Shown here piece after piece: positions 33,703 through 44,641 of a stretch of DNA of 64,000 bases. Within the stretch, counting starts at the first letter, position 1, and every line of letters begins with the position of its first letter. This DNA comes from Plantago ovata. Lineage: Eukaryota; Streptophyta; Magnoliopsida; Lamiales; Plantaginaceae. The notes beneath the pieces were generated by a model that had not been told where the DNA came from, did not search any database, and worked only from the letters and a program-made list of their open reading frames with translations. The stretch covers positions 51,620,913 to 51,684,912 of the forward strand of contig CM051456.1 in assembly GCA_028274465.1 (NCBI GenBank), in the 5' to 3' direction. The position numbers and the translations under genes are program-made.

Positions 33703-33742
33703 AAATCTAGGGATCTAGGCGTAATCTAGGGATCTAGGCGTA
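33703..33742. repeat. Deletion with templated filler in the 5' intron of copy 2
   Basis: The 20-base AATCTAGGGATCTAGGCGTA occurs twice in direct succession. It replaces about 235 bp that copies 1, 3, 4 and 5 have at this place. The duplicated bases copy the sequence immediately left of the break. Confidence 0.8.
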
Positions 33743-34585
33743 ATTTTTCTAAATGATCCTTTTGTGGAACTTATGGTTATATGAAGAAATGCATGCCTGA
33801 ATTCATTTAAATGCTCACTTTGTCAAAGTTGGCAGTGGAATCAGCTCTTATATTCATTCCACTTAAAATCTGTAGTTTTGTTCTGATTCCTTGAAGTTTA
33901 CACATATTTTCTTTCTAGCTGTCTTGTAACATGTATAGTTTGCTTCTCATCTGAAGGCACAACTGTGTATGCATACCATACTTCACTTCACTATACTGTA
34001 CATTGATTACACTAACTAAATCATTCTATACGATTTTTTATAATCATTTTGTGTTCTTTCACAATCTGTTCAACCAACTCTTAATCTGGGCGACAATTCA
34101 CTAAAATTGCGGAGGGGGGAAAATACTTGTGTTACCCCCCTTCCCCCGCCCCCAAGATATAATACATATACTTTGGTGATTTGTGGAAAAGGGGCAAACA
34201 CGAGTATGGTTGCTAATTCACTCACCTATTAAAACTGCAGCCATATGAAATCCTAAAACTTTCAAACTTCAAAGATACCAGTGGAGAGAGCACTAGAATT
34301 AAATATCTGCTCATTCTTTGGTATAGTACACCACCGAGGAGAAACTTCCAGTCTACTTGAAAAAACTTGGAGTAGTAGTGAGATTATAAGTAATGATTGT
34401 GGTGATGCTTGTTTATTTGTATATTATTGCCGTGAACGCTGTTTCCTTTAACCTGTCTTTGTTCTGTGTGCATTTGGGGTTCTGTGTCATTCGCTGGTGT
34501 TGTTCCTTATGTCTGAAACGTTTCTGTGATTTCGTTGTTCTCTAACAGGCATTCAGTCCAGCACCTTCTATTCTAAGTTTACAAC

Positions 34586-35729
34586 ATGGATGGTATGTTG
34601 TGAAAGCTCAAAACTTCTTTTCAAATCTTTTAAATCGAGAAAATATCTATTAAGTAATATTCCTCCATTTCCCTTTTGTCAAATTAGTTGATTCAAAGCC
34701 TGGCATGGAGGAAACTATATTGGTGGGTGATGACCTGATGATAGGGCCACCTTCACCGCTGATCCCACCTGAGATAGCTTCTCATGTGCTCGAAGGGGTT
34801 GATTTGTGCGATGGGATTTTGCGCAATCTGTTCCTATGTAAGAGTCTCTGCGCATAAATTTTTGGGAGGTAGATGATAAGTTGCAGGAAAATGGATCAAT
34901 TCTTCATCGGTTTTTGTCTCATAGGTCTGCAAATCAATGATATTGAGCCGTTTTGCCAGGATGAGATTGCATTGTATAAGCAATGTGCTGAGAGGAGGGT
35001 GAGTACTGATCATATGTTGGTCACATGATTATTCTAATCCCTTCATAGATTCCTGCCTGAACTTGATGTAATCAGATCTTCATATGTAGGATAAGGAACT
35101 AAGGGAGCGGCTTCAGGATAGTGAGCGTAAATTAGGGATGTCCATGCCTTTAGAACTAGCAAAGGGAAGATCAAGTCAATTGGAATCGGAGGCCACATCT
35201 TTGGAGAGGTATGGTTAATTGACTTTGAAAAATATGGTAGCGGTGCATTTTTATGTTCTTCACATATCAGTCTCTGTATTCTGAAAGATTTGCATGATAT
35301 TCTTCAAGGAAGATGCAATATTCTAGTGTTATCAAATTATGTCTTCAGCTTGAGGTCGATTAACCGCTATTTGTTTTCCTTATCCTGTTCATGAAGAGTT
35401 GTCATTTGGTAATTCACATTTTCTATTCTGCATAGGCGCTTGATTTTGGCAAGTGGGGTTGAAGGCATGGATGGATTTCGACAGAGATGGAGTCTACATG
35501 GTCGTCTTACTGATACAAAGTAGTGCCTGTAAATTGTGATCCTTATTTTTTACATTTGTCAGTTTCTGTCTTATCCTAATGGACATTATGTTGTAGGAAA
35601 CGACTGGAAGCCTTGAAGCAAGGGATGGAGAATAGAAAGAGAGACGAATTAGTTGTGATGGAGAATAGAAAGAAAGACCAACCAGTCCTAGGATCTACCA
35701 GCACCAAGAAGAAATGGTTCTTTTGGTGA
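34586..35729 (+). CDS. Predicted twin CX9C protein, intact copy 2
   Basis: Exons 34586-34592, 34688-34837, 34925-34998, 35090-35208, 35436-35519 and 35597-35729 join in phase at GT/AG sites and encode 188 residues. Cysteines 43, 53, 63 and 73 are each separated by nine residues, a twin CX9C arrangement. In known CHCH proteins this forms a disulfide-linked helical hairpin, often in the mitochondrial intermembrane space. The C-terminal half (about 75-175) is highly charged and helical. It contains 'FRQRWSLHGRLTDTKKRLE' and an 11-residue near-repeat beginning 'MENRK', and ends 'KKKWFFW'. I do not recognise a named gene. The CHCH assignment rests on spacing alone. Compared with copy 5 it has Gly for Glu in 'AKERSS' and Gln for Glu in 'KDEPV'. 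Confidence 0.78.
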
Positions 35730-36312
35730 ACATGGAATTGTTGGTTTTCAACAAATATTGGTCTACCTGACCTTCTTGACCCCTCCTATATTTATTTGGT
35801 ATTATTCTGACGAAAAATCCCTTCCAATGGAAAATCGAGTATTGCACTTATGCTTTAGAATCATGTCTAGCAGACTAGCAGCGTGTCACAGGATAAACCT
35901 ATCGCGATGTTCCAACAGCGTGTTTCCACCCACTTTCTGGGTTGAGATGCATCTCTCTTCTCAGTCGTGATCTGGACTCTATTTTTCCAATTTATCAGTT
36001 AATATGATGTAGGATCAATAATTGCTAATGGAGTATGCGTTTAGGATGCAGTATGTAGGATCATAATTACCAGTGGTTGATGAAGTTGATATTGAATAGG
36101 ATTGTGCCTATGCTTCCGAATTATGTTGAAAGGAAAGGAACATTACATGTGCTCAGTGCTTAAGTATTTTACATGCCACTTCCATGCAATTATAGATATC
36201 TAAATGATGTGAACGAAGTTCGTCTGTGCTTTGCGGAGAGATTTTTAGTGTTTACCCGTTGGTTTGAGAAACATCAGTGTAAATAATTAAGAGGATAAGG
36301 CCCTTGGTCTTT

Positions 36313-38121
36313 TCATGTGAAAAATACAGGATCATAATATTCACCACCTCTATCTGTGCGTAAGGTCTTAATCAAGCCATTTTGTTGCAATTCAACCTCA
36401 GTTTTATAAATTTTGAATTTATCTAAGGCTTTATCCTTTGAATGCAACATATAAACATAACAGAATCTAGAGGCATCATCTATGAAAGTAACAACATACT
36501 TCTTGTTTCCTAATGATGGAGTAGCATGCAAATCACAAAGATCACTATGAATTAATTTAAGTATGACAGATTTTCTCATTATACTCTTAAAAGGTTTTCT
36601 AATGATCTTAGTTAACATGAAAGTATTACATTTGCCTACATTTCCATCAATCTTAGGAATCAAGTCATCTTTAGACATTTCAAGCATTCTTTTATAATGT
36701 ACATGTCCTAGACGAGCATGCCATAAAGATGAATCAATCAAATTCGAAGAAGACATAGAAGACATAAATACAGAACTAGAATCATGCGAAATACCATTAA
36801 GATTCAACATAAACATTCCATTATTATAATAACCGGATCCAATGTACAAACCACACTTCGATAAGGTAAACTTATCAGATTCTAACACTTGCTTGTAACC
36901 AAGCTTATTTAATACAGGGCCTGAAATCAGGTTCTTTCTTAACTTAGGAACATAAAGAACATTATACAAAGTAATTGTCTTTCCAGAACTAAATTCTAAC
37001 TCCACGTCTCCTTTGCCTTCCACGGGGGCGAAGTGATCATCTCCCATATAGAGGACCGAACCATCATCCACTGGTACAAGTCTCTTGAACCAGACACGAT
37101 CCTTGCAAACGTGAGTTGTGGCGCCAGAATCAATCCACCACGCGATAGCATCATCCTGCACATAGTATGCTTCAGAAATAAGCGAAACTGAATATTCAAT
37201 CAAACTCTTCATATCACTATTTAAATTCTGACCTTGGTTATGGGATTGGTCCGTTGGACCCTTTCCCGAACCACTCGCGTTTGCGTTGTTGTCTTGCTTC
37301 TTGCCAGATCGACAATCCTTTTTGAAGTGGCCAGGTTTTCCACATTTCCAACATTCTAGTTTCGGTTTCTTGTTAGAACCGGAACCTTTGTTGTCATTCC
37401 TAGCACGCTTCTTCCCTTTGTTGTTCTTTCCTTTGTTGTTCTTATTACCCTCTTCGATCATATTGATCGAGGGTCCAGCAACTTCCTTTCCTTTGCCCTT
37501 TTCTTCCGAAGCCCTCAGAGATTCTTCTATGCGAAGATGGCTTCCAAGTTGCACCAGAGATAGTTCCTCTTTTCCATGTTTCAGAGTGTGTTTAAACTCT
37601 TTCCATGAAGGAGGCAACTTATCAATGATACTTGAGACAGAGATGGATTCATCCATCTTCAGATCATGTTGTGTGAATTGTCCGAGAATCCGGAGGATCT
37701 CATTGTACTGTTCCATGACAGACCGCGAATCAACCATCTTGTAGTTGTTGAAATCGCTAACCAGAAACTTCCTGCTTGAAGCATCTTCTGCCATGTATTT
37801 GGCTTCAAGAGAATCCCATAGTTCTTTCGCAGACTCAACAGTTTGGTAAATATCAAACAAAGAATCAGACATACCGTTTAGGATGTATCCTCTGCAGATA
37901 TAGTCATTGTTCTCCCATTTGGACCTGCGCCTGAGTTGGTCCACTGGTCCATCATCTTCCACTTCCGGCATTGGTGTAGACAGAACGTATCCCACCTTCA
38001 AAGCCGTAAGCATGAAGTGCATCTTCTTCTGCCAGCGTCTAAAGTCCACGCCTTGGAACTTCTCCAGTTTCCCGAAGTTGTTCGTCATTTCCCTTACAGA
38101 GCTCCCGCTTGCTCCAGCCAT
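36313..38121 (-). CDS. Copia unit 2: intact gag-protease-partial integrase frame
   Basis: The uninterrupted 602-codon frame starts MAGASGSS at 38121. It includes gag, the CCHC zinc knuckle, the protease 'DSGATTHVC', the pre-integrase domain (with 'CNTFML' where other copies have 'CNTCML') and the integrase core up to the second Asp ('LRTDRGGEY'). It ends 'DPVFFT' at a stop provided by the 3' flank of gene copy 2. The integrase catalytic Glu, reverse transcriptase and RNase H are absent. If translated it would give a Gag with a potentially active protease and a useless integrase fragment. Transcription would depend on the leader at 38122-38493. Confidence 0.85.
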   Translation of the reverse strand: MAGASGSSVREMTNNFGKLEKFQGVDFRRWQKKMHFMLTALKVGYVLSTPMPEVEDDGPVDQLRRRSKWENNDYICRGYILNGMSDSLFDIYQTVESAKELWDSLEAKYMAEDASSRKFLVSDFNNYKMVDSRSVMEQYNEILRILGQFTQHDLKMDESISVSSIIDKLPPSWKEFKHTLKHGKEELSLVQLGSHLRIEESLRASEEKGKGKEVAGPSINMIEEGNKNNKGKNNKGKKRARNDNKGSGSNKKPKLECWKCGKPGHFKKDCRSGKKQDNNANASGSGKGPTDQSHNQGQNLNSDMKSLIEYSVSLISEAYYVQDDAIAWWIDSGATTHVCKDRVWFKRLVPVDDGSVLYMGDDHFAPVEGKGDVELEFSSGKTITLYNVLYVPKLRKNLISGPVLNKLGYKQVLESDKFTLSKCGLYIGSGYYNNGMFMLNLNGISHDSSSVFMSSMSSSNLIDSSLWHARLGHVHYKRMLEMSKDDLIPKIDGNVGKCNTFMLTKIIRKPFKSIMRKSVILKLIHSDLCDLHATPSLGNKKYVVTFIDDASRFCYVYMLHSKDKALDKFKIYKTEVELQQNGLIKTLRTDRGGEYYDPVFFT

Positions 38122-38493
38122 GATTATCGTATATCAGAAATTATCTTGTTTGTTTGTTGGTAATATATCAGGGTGTGATAATCTTGGAATACTTCTTTGG
38201 ATCGTGTTGTCACTTTCCAAACAAGATAATTCGACCCTACAGTTGTTGCCGGGGTTACACGAATTCCTTGTTGGGATAATCCAAGAAGGCAATCTTGTTC
38301 AGGCAATATAAATTTCGATCAGAAAGTAGAGAGCATGTATGAGTTTTCGTTGTTGTTGTTTTGGAGACTGATCACTTCAATAAATAGAAGCGAAAAGGTG
38401 TGAACGAAGTGGTGTATCTGTTCAGAACGAAGTGTTATGAACGAAAGGTCACGTTAGTTCACGAAGAGTTGCAATGTTCCAAAAAGGACGGGG
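38122..38493 (-). promoter_or_regulatory. Copia leader, unit 2/3 junction
   Basis: Like 32213-32584. Both lack a 20-bp stretch between 'ttcacga' repeats that the later units keep, which groups these two leaders together. Confidence 0.45.
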
Positions 38494-41400
38494 CAGTACC
38501 CCAATTAAATATAATTATGTTCGATAGTAATTTTTGGAAAGAAAATTAAATTTTCGCAGTTGTTGTGCTAAAGTGTTAAGGAAGAACAATTGAGTCCTTA
38601 AATTAAATTGTAATATTCCTCTCTCCTCCTTTTCTTCCTCTTTCCCGGATGGAAGTGTACTCTGCATCGGACGAACTAGAAGTCGCAGATACTCTACCTT
38701 GAGCTGAAGCCGGTGAGAAAATTAACTTTCAGAAAATATTACATTGTTCTATTAACCTTAACCCCTCTACTTTCATTTCCACACAGTAAAATCTTCTCTG
38801 CCATTCGGGATTACGAATTCCTCTCCTACTAGGGTTCATTTGCAGAGCCGTTGTTGTTCAATTCCAGATTTCTTTCCACACGCCCCAGGGTAATTTCTCT
38901 GTAAATCTCTGTAAGTCGACATTGCTAACCTGATTATGTTGTTTCGTTGATCATAGTTGAACAATTACAATGAATTTAAGAGTTTTGTATTATGCTCCAT
39001 TTGCGGAGGTTTTGCAAATTAATTAATGTTTTCTTTTTGTTTTATTAACTTAGTTGATATGTAGTTCAGAATCATACTCTAGGATATGCATGTTCATAAT
39101 GTATGTATGATGATTAAGGACTTAAGATCAGGTTAGAGATTATGTGCTTGCATTCGATGTGATTGGGATTTTGGGCTTTGGGCCAATGAATTAATACAGA
39201 TTTGTCATTTTAGGTGTGTTTTGTACTTTTATTGAGCTTGCCGGTTAGATTTATGAGACAGTTAGTTTAGGAGTTGTGGTTTGGTGATTTAAGAGATATT
39301 TTATTGGCGATTTTCGGTATGGATTAAGACTGCTGTATAGCTTTCCGGAACCTGAAATTGCTTTTGGAGGACTTTGATACGGTATTGCGTTGTGTGTCGG
39401 ATTCTTTACCAATTTGTGTGCCTCCTTCACTACCTCCATGGACATCTTTGTAAACTTTAAACTATGATTTACTGTGCTCAATCCAAAAGATTTGGCTAAT
39501 CTAGAATAGTAAGGCCATATATTTATCAATAGTTGCTTTTATCTTGTTTTGTTCACGTTAAGGCTTTTACTGCATTCCTGAGGTTCTCCTTTATGCATAT
39601 TAGTCTAGTAGAAAATCTAGGGATCTAGGCGTATCAGGAACTGCCACCCCAAGCGTGTTGCTTTCTTTCTTCACCTGATTGGACAAGTTTTACATTAAGA
39701 TATGAGATGTAGTCAGCTGCATAGGAAGACAGTTGTCTTGTTGTCTTTCTCTACAAGCTGCACTATAGACTTGCTAGATTTTCCTTCTAGTTTATTACTA
39801 CTGTATATTGGATGTAGCACCATGAACTGTGGTACATGATCTATGTCTATTCCACCTTTTGGGTTTAATTTTTCTAAATGATCCTTCTGTGGAACTTACT
39901 TATGGTTATATGAAGAAATGCATGCCTGAATTCATTTAAATGCTCACTTTGTCAAAGTTGGCAGTGGAATCAGCTCTTATATTCATTGCACTTAAAATCT
40001 GTAGTTTTGTTCTGATTCCTTGAAGTTTACACATATTTTCTTTCTAGCTGTCTTGTAACATGTATAGTTTGCTTCTCATCTGAAGGCACAACTGTGTATG
40101 CATACCATACTTCACTTTACTATACTGTACATTGATTACACTAACTAAATCATTCTATACGATTTTTTTATAATCATTTTGTGTTCTTTCACAATCTGTT
40201 CAACCAACTCTTAATCTGGGCGACAATTCATTAAAATTGCGGAGGGGGGAAAATACTTGTGTTACCCCCCTTCCCCCGCCCCCAAGATACAATACATATA
40301 CTTTGGTGATTTGTGGAAAAGGGGCAAACACGAGTATGGTTGCTAATTCACTCACCTATTAAAACTGCAGCCATATGAAATCCTAAAACTTTCGAACTTC
40401 AAAGATACCAGTGGAGAGAGCTCTAGAACTGAATATGTGCTCATTCTTTGGTATAGTACACCACCGAGGAGAAACTTCCAGTCTACTTGAAAAAACTTGG
40501 AGTAGTAGTGAGATTATAAGTAATGATTGTGGTGATGCTTGTTTATTTGTATATTATTGCCGTGAACGCTGTTTCCTTTAACCTGTTTTTGTTCTGTGTG
40601 CATTTGGGGTTCTGTGTCATTCGCTGGTGCTGTTCCTTATGTCTGAAACATTTCTGTGATTTCGTTGTTCTCTAACAGGCATTCAGTCCAGCACCTTCTA
40701 TTCTAAGTTTACAACATGGATGGTATGTTGTGAAAGCTCAAAACTTCTTTTCAAATGTTTTAAATCGAGAGAATATCTATTAAGTAATATTCCTCCATTT
40801 CCCTTTTGTCAAATTAGTTGATTCAAAGTCTGGCATGGAGGAAACTATATTGGTGGGTGATGACCTGATGATAGGGCCACCTTCACCGCTGATCCCACCT
40901 GAGATAGCTTCTCATGTGCTCGAAGGGGTTGATTTGTGCGATGGGATTTAGCGAAATCTGTTCCTATGTAAGAGTCTCTGCGCATAAATTTTTGGGAGGT
41001 AGATGATAAGTTGCAGGAAAATGGATCAATTCTTCATCGGTTTTTGTCTCATAGGTCTGCAAATCAATGATATTGATCCGTTTTCCCAGGATGAGATTGC
41101 ATTGTATAAGCAATGTGCTGAGAGGAGGGTGAGTACTGATCATATGTTGTCACATGATTATTCTAATCCCTTCATAGATTCCTGCCTGAACTTGATGTAA
41201 TCAGATCTTCATATGTAGGATAAGGAACTAAGGGAGCGGCTTCAGGATAGTGAGCGTAAATTAGGGATGTCCATGCCTTTAGAACTAGCAAAGGAAAGAT
41301 CAAGTCAATTGGAATCGGAGGCCACATCTTTGGAGAGGTATGGTTAATTGACTTTGAAAAATATGGTAGCGGTGCATTTTTATGTTCTTCACATATCAGT

Positions 41401-42449
41401 CTCTGTATTCTGAAAGATTTGCATGATATTCTTCAAGGAAGATGCAATATTCTAGTGTTACCAAATTATTTCTTTAGCTTGAGGTCGATTAACCGCTATT
41501 TGTTTTCCTTATCCTGGTCATGAAGAGTTGTCATTTGGTAATTCAAATTTTCTATTCTGCATAGGCGCTTGATTTTGGCAAGTGGGGTTGAAGGCATGGA
41601 TGGATTTCGACAGAGATGGAGTCTACATGGTCGTCTTACTGATACAAAGTAGTGCCTGTAAATTGTGATCCTTATTTTTTACATTTGTCAGTTTCTGTCT
41701 TATCCTAATGGACATTATGTTGTAGGAAACGACTGGAAGCCTTGAAGCAAGGGATGGAGAATAGAAAGAGAGATGAATTAGTTGTGATGGAGAATAGAAA
41801 GAAAGACGAACCAGTCCTAGGATCTACCAGCACCAAGAAGAAATGGTTCTTTTGGTGAACATGGAATTGTTGGTTTTCAACAAATATTGGTCTACCTGAC
41901 CTTCTTGACCCCTCCTATATTTATTTGGTATTATTCTGACGAAAAATCCCTTCCAATGGAAAATCGAGTATTGCACTTATGCTTTAGAATCATGTCTAGC
42001 AGACTAGCAGCGTGTCACAGGATAAACCTATCGCGATGTTCCAACAGCGTGTTTCCACCCACTTTCTGGGTTGAGATGCATCTCTCTTCTCAGTCGTGAA
42101 CTGGACTCTATTTTTCCAATTTATCAGTTAATATGATGTAGGATCAATAATTGCTAATGGAGTATGCGTTTAGGATGCAGTATGTAGGATCATAATTACC
42201 AGTGGTTGATGAAGTTGATATTGAATAGGATTGTGCCTATGCTTCCGAATTATGTTGAAAGGAAAGGAACATAACATGTGCTCAGTGCTCAAGTATTTTA
42301 CATGCCACTTCCATGCAATTATAGATATCTAAATGATGTGAACGAAGTTCGTCTGTGCTTTGCGGAGAGGTTTTTAGTGTTTACCCGTTGGTTTAAGAAA
42401 CATCGGTGTAAATAATTAAGAGGATAAGGCCCTTGGTCTTTTCATGTGA
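38494..42449 (+). repeat. Gene segment copy 3
   Basis: Full-length (3956 bp) gene segment between copia leader and copia integrase, with the long 5' intron intact. Small differences from copy 1 occur throughout. Confidence 0.9.
40716..41858 (+). pseudogene. Twin CX9C gene copy 3, nonsense and cysteine loss
   Basis: The start ATG (40716) and splice sites match the other copies. Codon 47 is TAG (40949-40951) instead of TTG, ending the product between the first and second motif cysteines. Downstream, Cys63 is replaced by Ser and the neighbouring Glu by Asp ('IDPFSQ' for 'IEPFCQ'), in keeping with relaxed constraint. The final TGA lies at 41856-41858. Confidence 0.87.
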
Positions 42450-44249
42450 AAAATACAGGATCATAATATTCACCACCTCTATCTGTGCGTAAGGTCTTAA
42501 TCAAGCCATTTTGTTGCAATTCAACCTCAGTTTTATAAATTTTGAATTTATCTAAGGCTTCATCCTTTGAATGCAACATATAAACATAACAGAATCTAGA
42601 GGCATCATCTATGAAAGTAACAACATACTTCTTGTTTCCTAATGATGGAGTAGCATGCAAATCACAAAGATCACTATGAATTAATTCAAGTATGACAGAT
42701 TTTCTCATTATACTCTTAAAAGGTTTTATTATGATCTTAGTTAACATGCAAGTATTACATTTGCCTACATTTCCATCAATCCTAGGAATCAAGTCATCTT
42801 TAGACATTTCAAGCATTCTTTTATAATGTACATGTCCTAGACGAGCATGCCATAAAGATGAATCAATCAAATTCGAAGAAGACATAGAAGACATAAATAC
42901 AGAACTAGAATCATGCGAAATGCCATTAAGATTCAACATAAACATTCCATTATTATAATAACCGGATCCAATGTACAAACCACACTTTGATAAGGTAAAC
43001 TTATCAGATTCTAACACTTGCTTGTAACCAAGCTTATTTAATACAGGGCCTGAAATCAGGTTCTTTCTTAACTTAGGAACATAAAGTACATTATACAAAG
43101 TAATTGTCTTTCCAGAACTAAATTCTAACTCCACGTCTCCTTTGCCTTCCACGGGGGCGAAGTGATCATCTCCCATATAGAGGACAGAACCGTCATCCAC
43201 TGGTACAAGTCTCTTGAACCAGACACGATCCTTGCAAACGTGAGTTGTGGCGCCAGAATCAATCCACCACGTGATAGCATCATCCTGCACATAGTATGCT
43301 TCAGAAATAAGCGAAACTGAATATTCAATCAAACTATTCATATCACTATTTAAATTCTGACCTTGGTTATGGGATTGGTCCGTTGGACCCTTTCCCGAAC
43401 CATTTGCGTTCGCGTTGTTGTCTTGCTTCTTGCCAGATCGACAATCCTTTTTGAAGTGGCTAGGTTTTCCACATTTCCAACATTCTAGTTTCGGTTTCTT
43501 GTTAGAACCGAAACCTTTGTTGTCATTCCTAGCACGCTTCTTCCCTTTGTTGTTCTTTCCTTTGCTGTTCTTATTACCCTCTTCGATCATATTGACCGAG
43601 GGTCCAGCAACTTCCTTTCCTTTGCCCTTTTCTTCCGAAGCCCTCAGAGATTCTTCTATGCGAAGATGGCTTCCAAGTTGCACCAGAGATAGTTCCTATT
43701 TTCCATGTTTCAGAGTGTGTTTAAACTCTTTCCACGAAGGAGGCAACTTATCAATGATACTTGAGACAGAGATGGATTCATCCATCTTCAGATCATGTTG
43801 TGTGAATTGTCCGAGAATCCGGAGGATCTCATTGTACTGCTCCATGACAGACCGCGAATCAACCATCTTGTAGTTGTTGAAATGCTAACCAGAAACTTCA
43901 TGCTTGAAGCATCTTCTGCCATGTATTTGGCTTCAAGAGAATCCCATAGTTCTTTCGCAGACTCAACAGTTTTGTAAATATCAAACAAAGAATCAGACAT
44001 ACCGTTTAGGATGTGTCCTCTGCAGATATAGCCATCGTTCTCCCATTTGGACCTGCGCCTGAGTTGGTCCACTGGTCCATCATCTTCCACTTCCGGCATT
44101 GGTGTAGATAGAACGTATCCCACCTTCAAAGCCGTAAGCATGAAGTGCATCTTCTTCTGCCAGCGTCTAAAGTCCACGCCTTGGAACTTCTCTAGTTTGC
44201 CGAAGTTGTTCGTCATTTCCCTTACAGAGCTCCCGCTTGCTCCAGCCAT
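42442..44249 (-). pseudogene. Copia unit 3: gag broken, protease and partial integrase
   Basis: The layout is as in unit 2. Gag from the ATG at 44249 is interrupted by a 1-bp deletion at about 43881-43884 ('gaaatgctaacc' against 'gaaatcgctaacc') and by a TAG (plus-strand CTA at 43696-43698) replacing Glu. The remaining frame from 43683 to 42442 is open. It includes the zinc knuckle (with Ser for Gly in 'CGKPSHF'), protease and the integrase up to the second Asp. Confidence 0.87.
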
Positions 44250-44641
44250 AATTATCGTATATCAGGAATTATCTTGTTTGTCTGTTGGTAATATATCAGG
44301 GTGTGATAATCTTGGAATACTTCTTTGGATCGTGTTATCACTTTCCAAACAAGATAATTCGACCCTACAGTTGTTGCCGGGGTTACACGAATTCCTTGTT
44401 GGGATAATCCAAGAAGGCAATCTTATTCAGGCAATATAAATTTTGATCAGAAAGTAGAGAGCATGTATGAGTTTTCGTTGTTGTTGTTTTGGAGACTGAT
44501 CACTTCAATAAATAGAAGCGGAAAGGTGTGAACGAAGTGGTGTATCTGTTCAGAACGAAGTGTTATGAACGAAAGGGCACGTTAGTTCACGAACAAGCCT
44601 GTTTGTTCACGAAGAGTTGCAATGTTCCAAAAAGGACGGGG
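44250..44641 (-). promoter_or_regulatory. Copia leader, unit 3/4 junction (long form)
   Basis: Contains the 20-bp segment (between 'ttcacga' repeats, near 44590-44612) missing from the leaders at 32.5 and 38.4 kb. Otherwise it is nearly identical to them. Confidence 0.45.

Larger units (their letters stand above)
32585..36320 (+). repeat. Gene segment copy 2
   Basis: Same segment as copy 1, joined on the left to the copia leader and on the right to copia integrase. It is 3736 bp long because about 235 bp of the long 5' intron are missing (see 33703-33742). The coding exons are complete. Confidence 0.9.
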
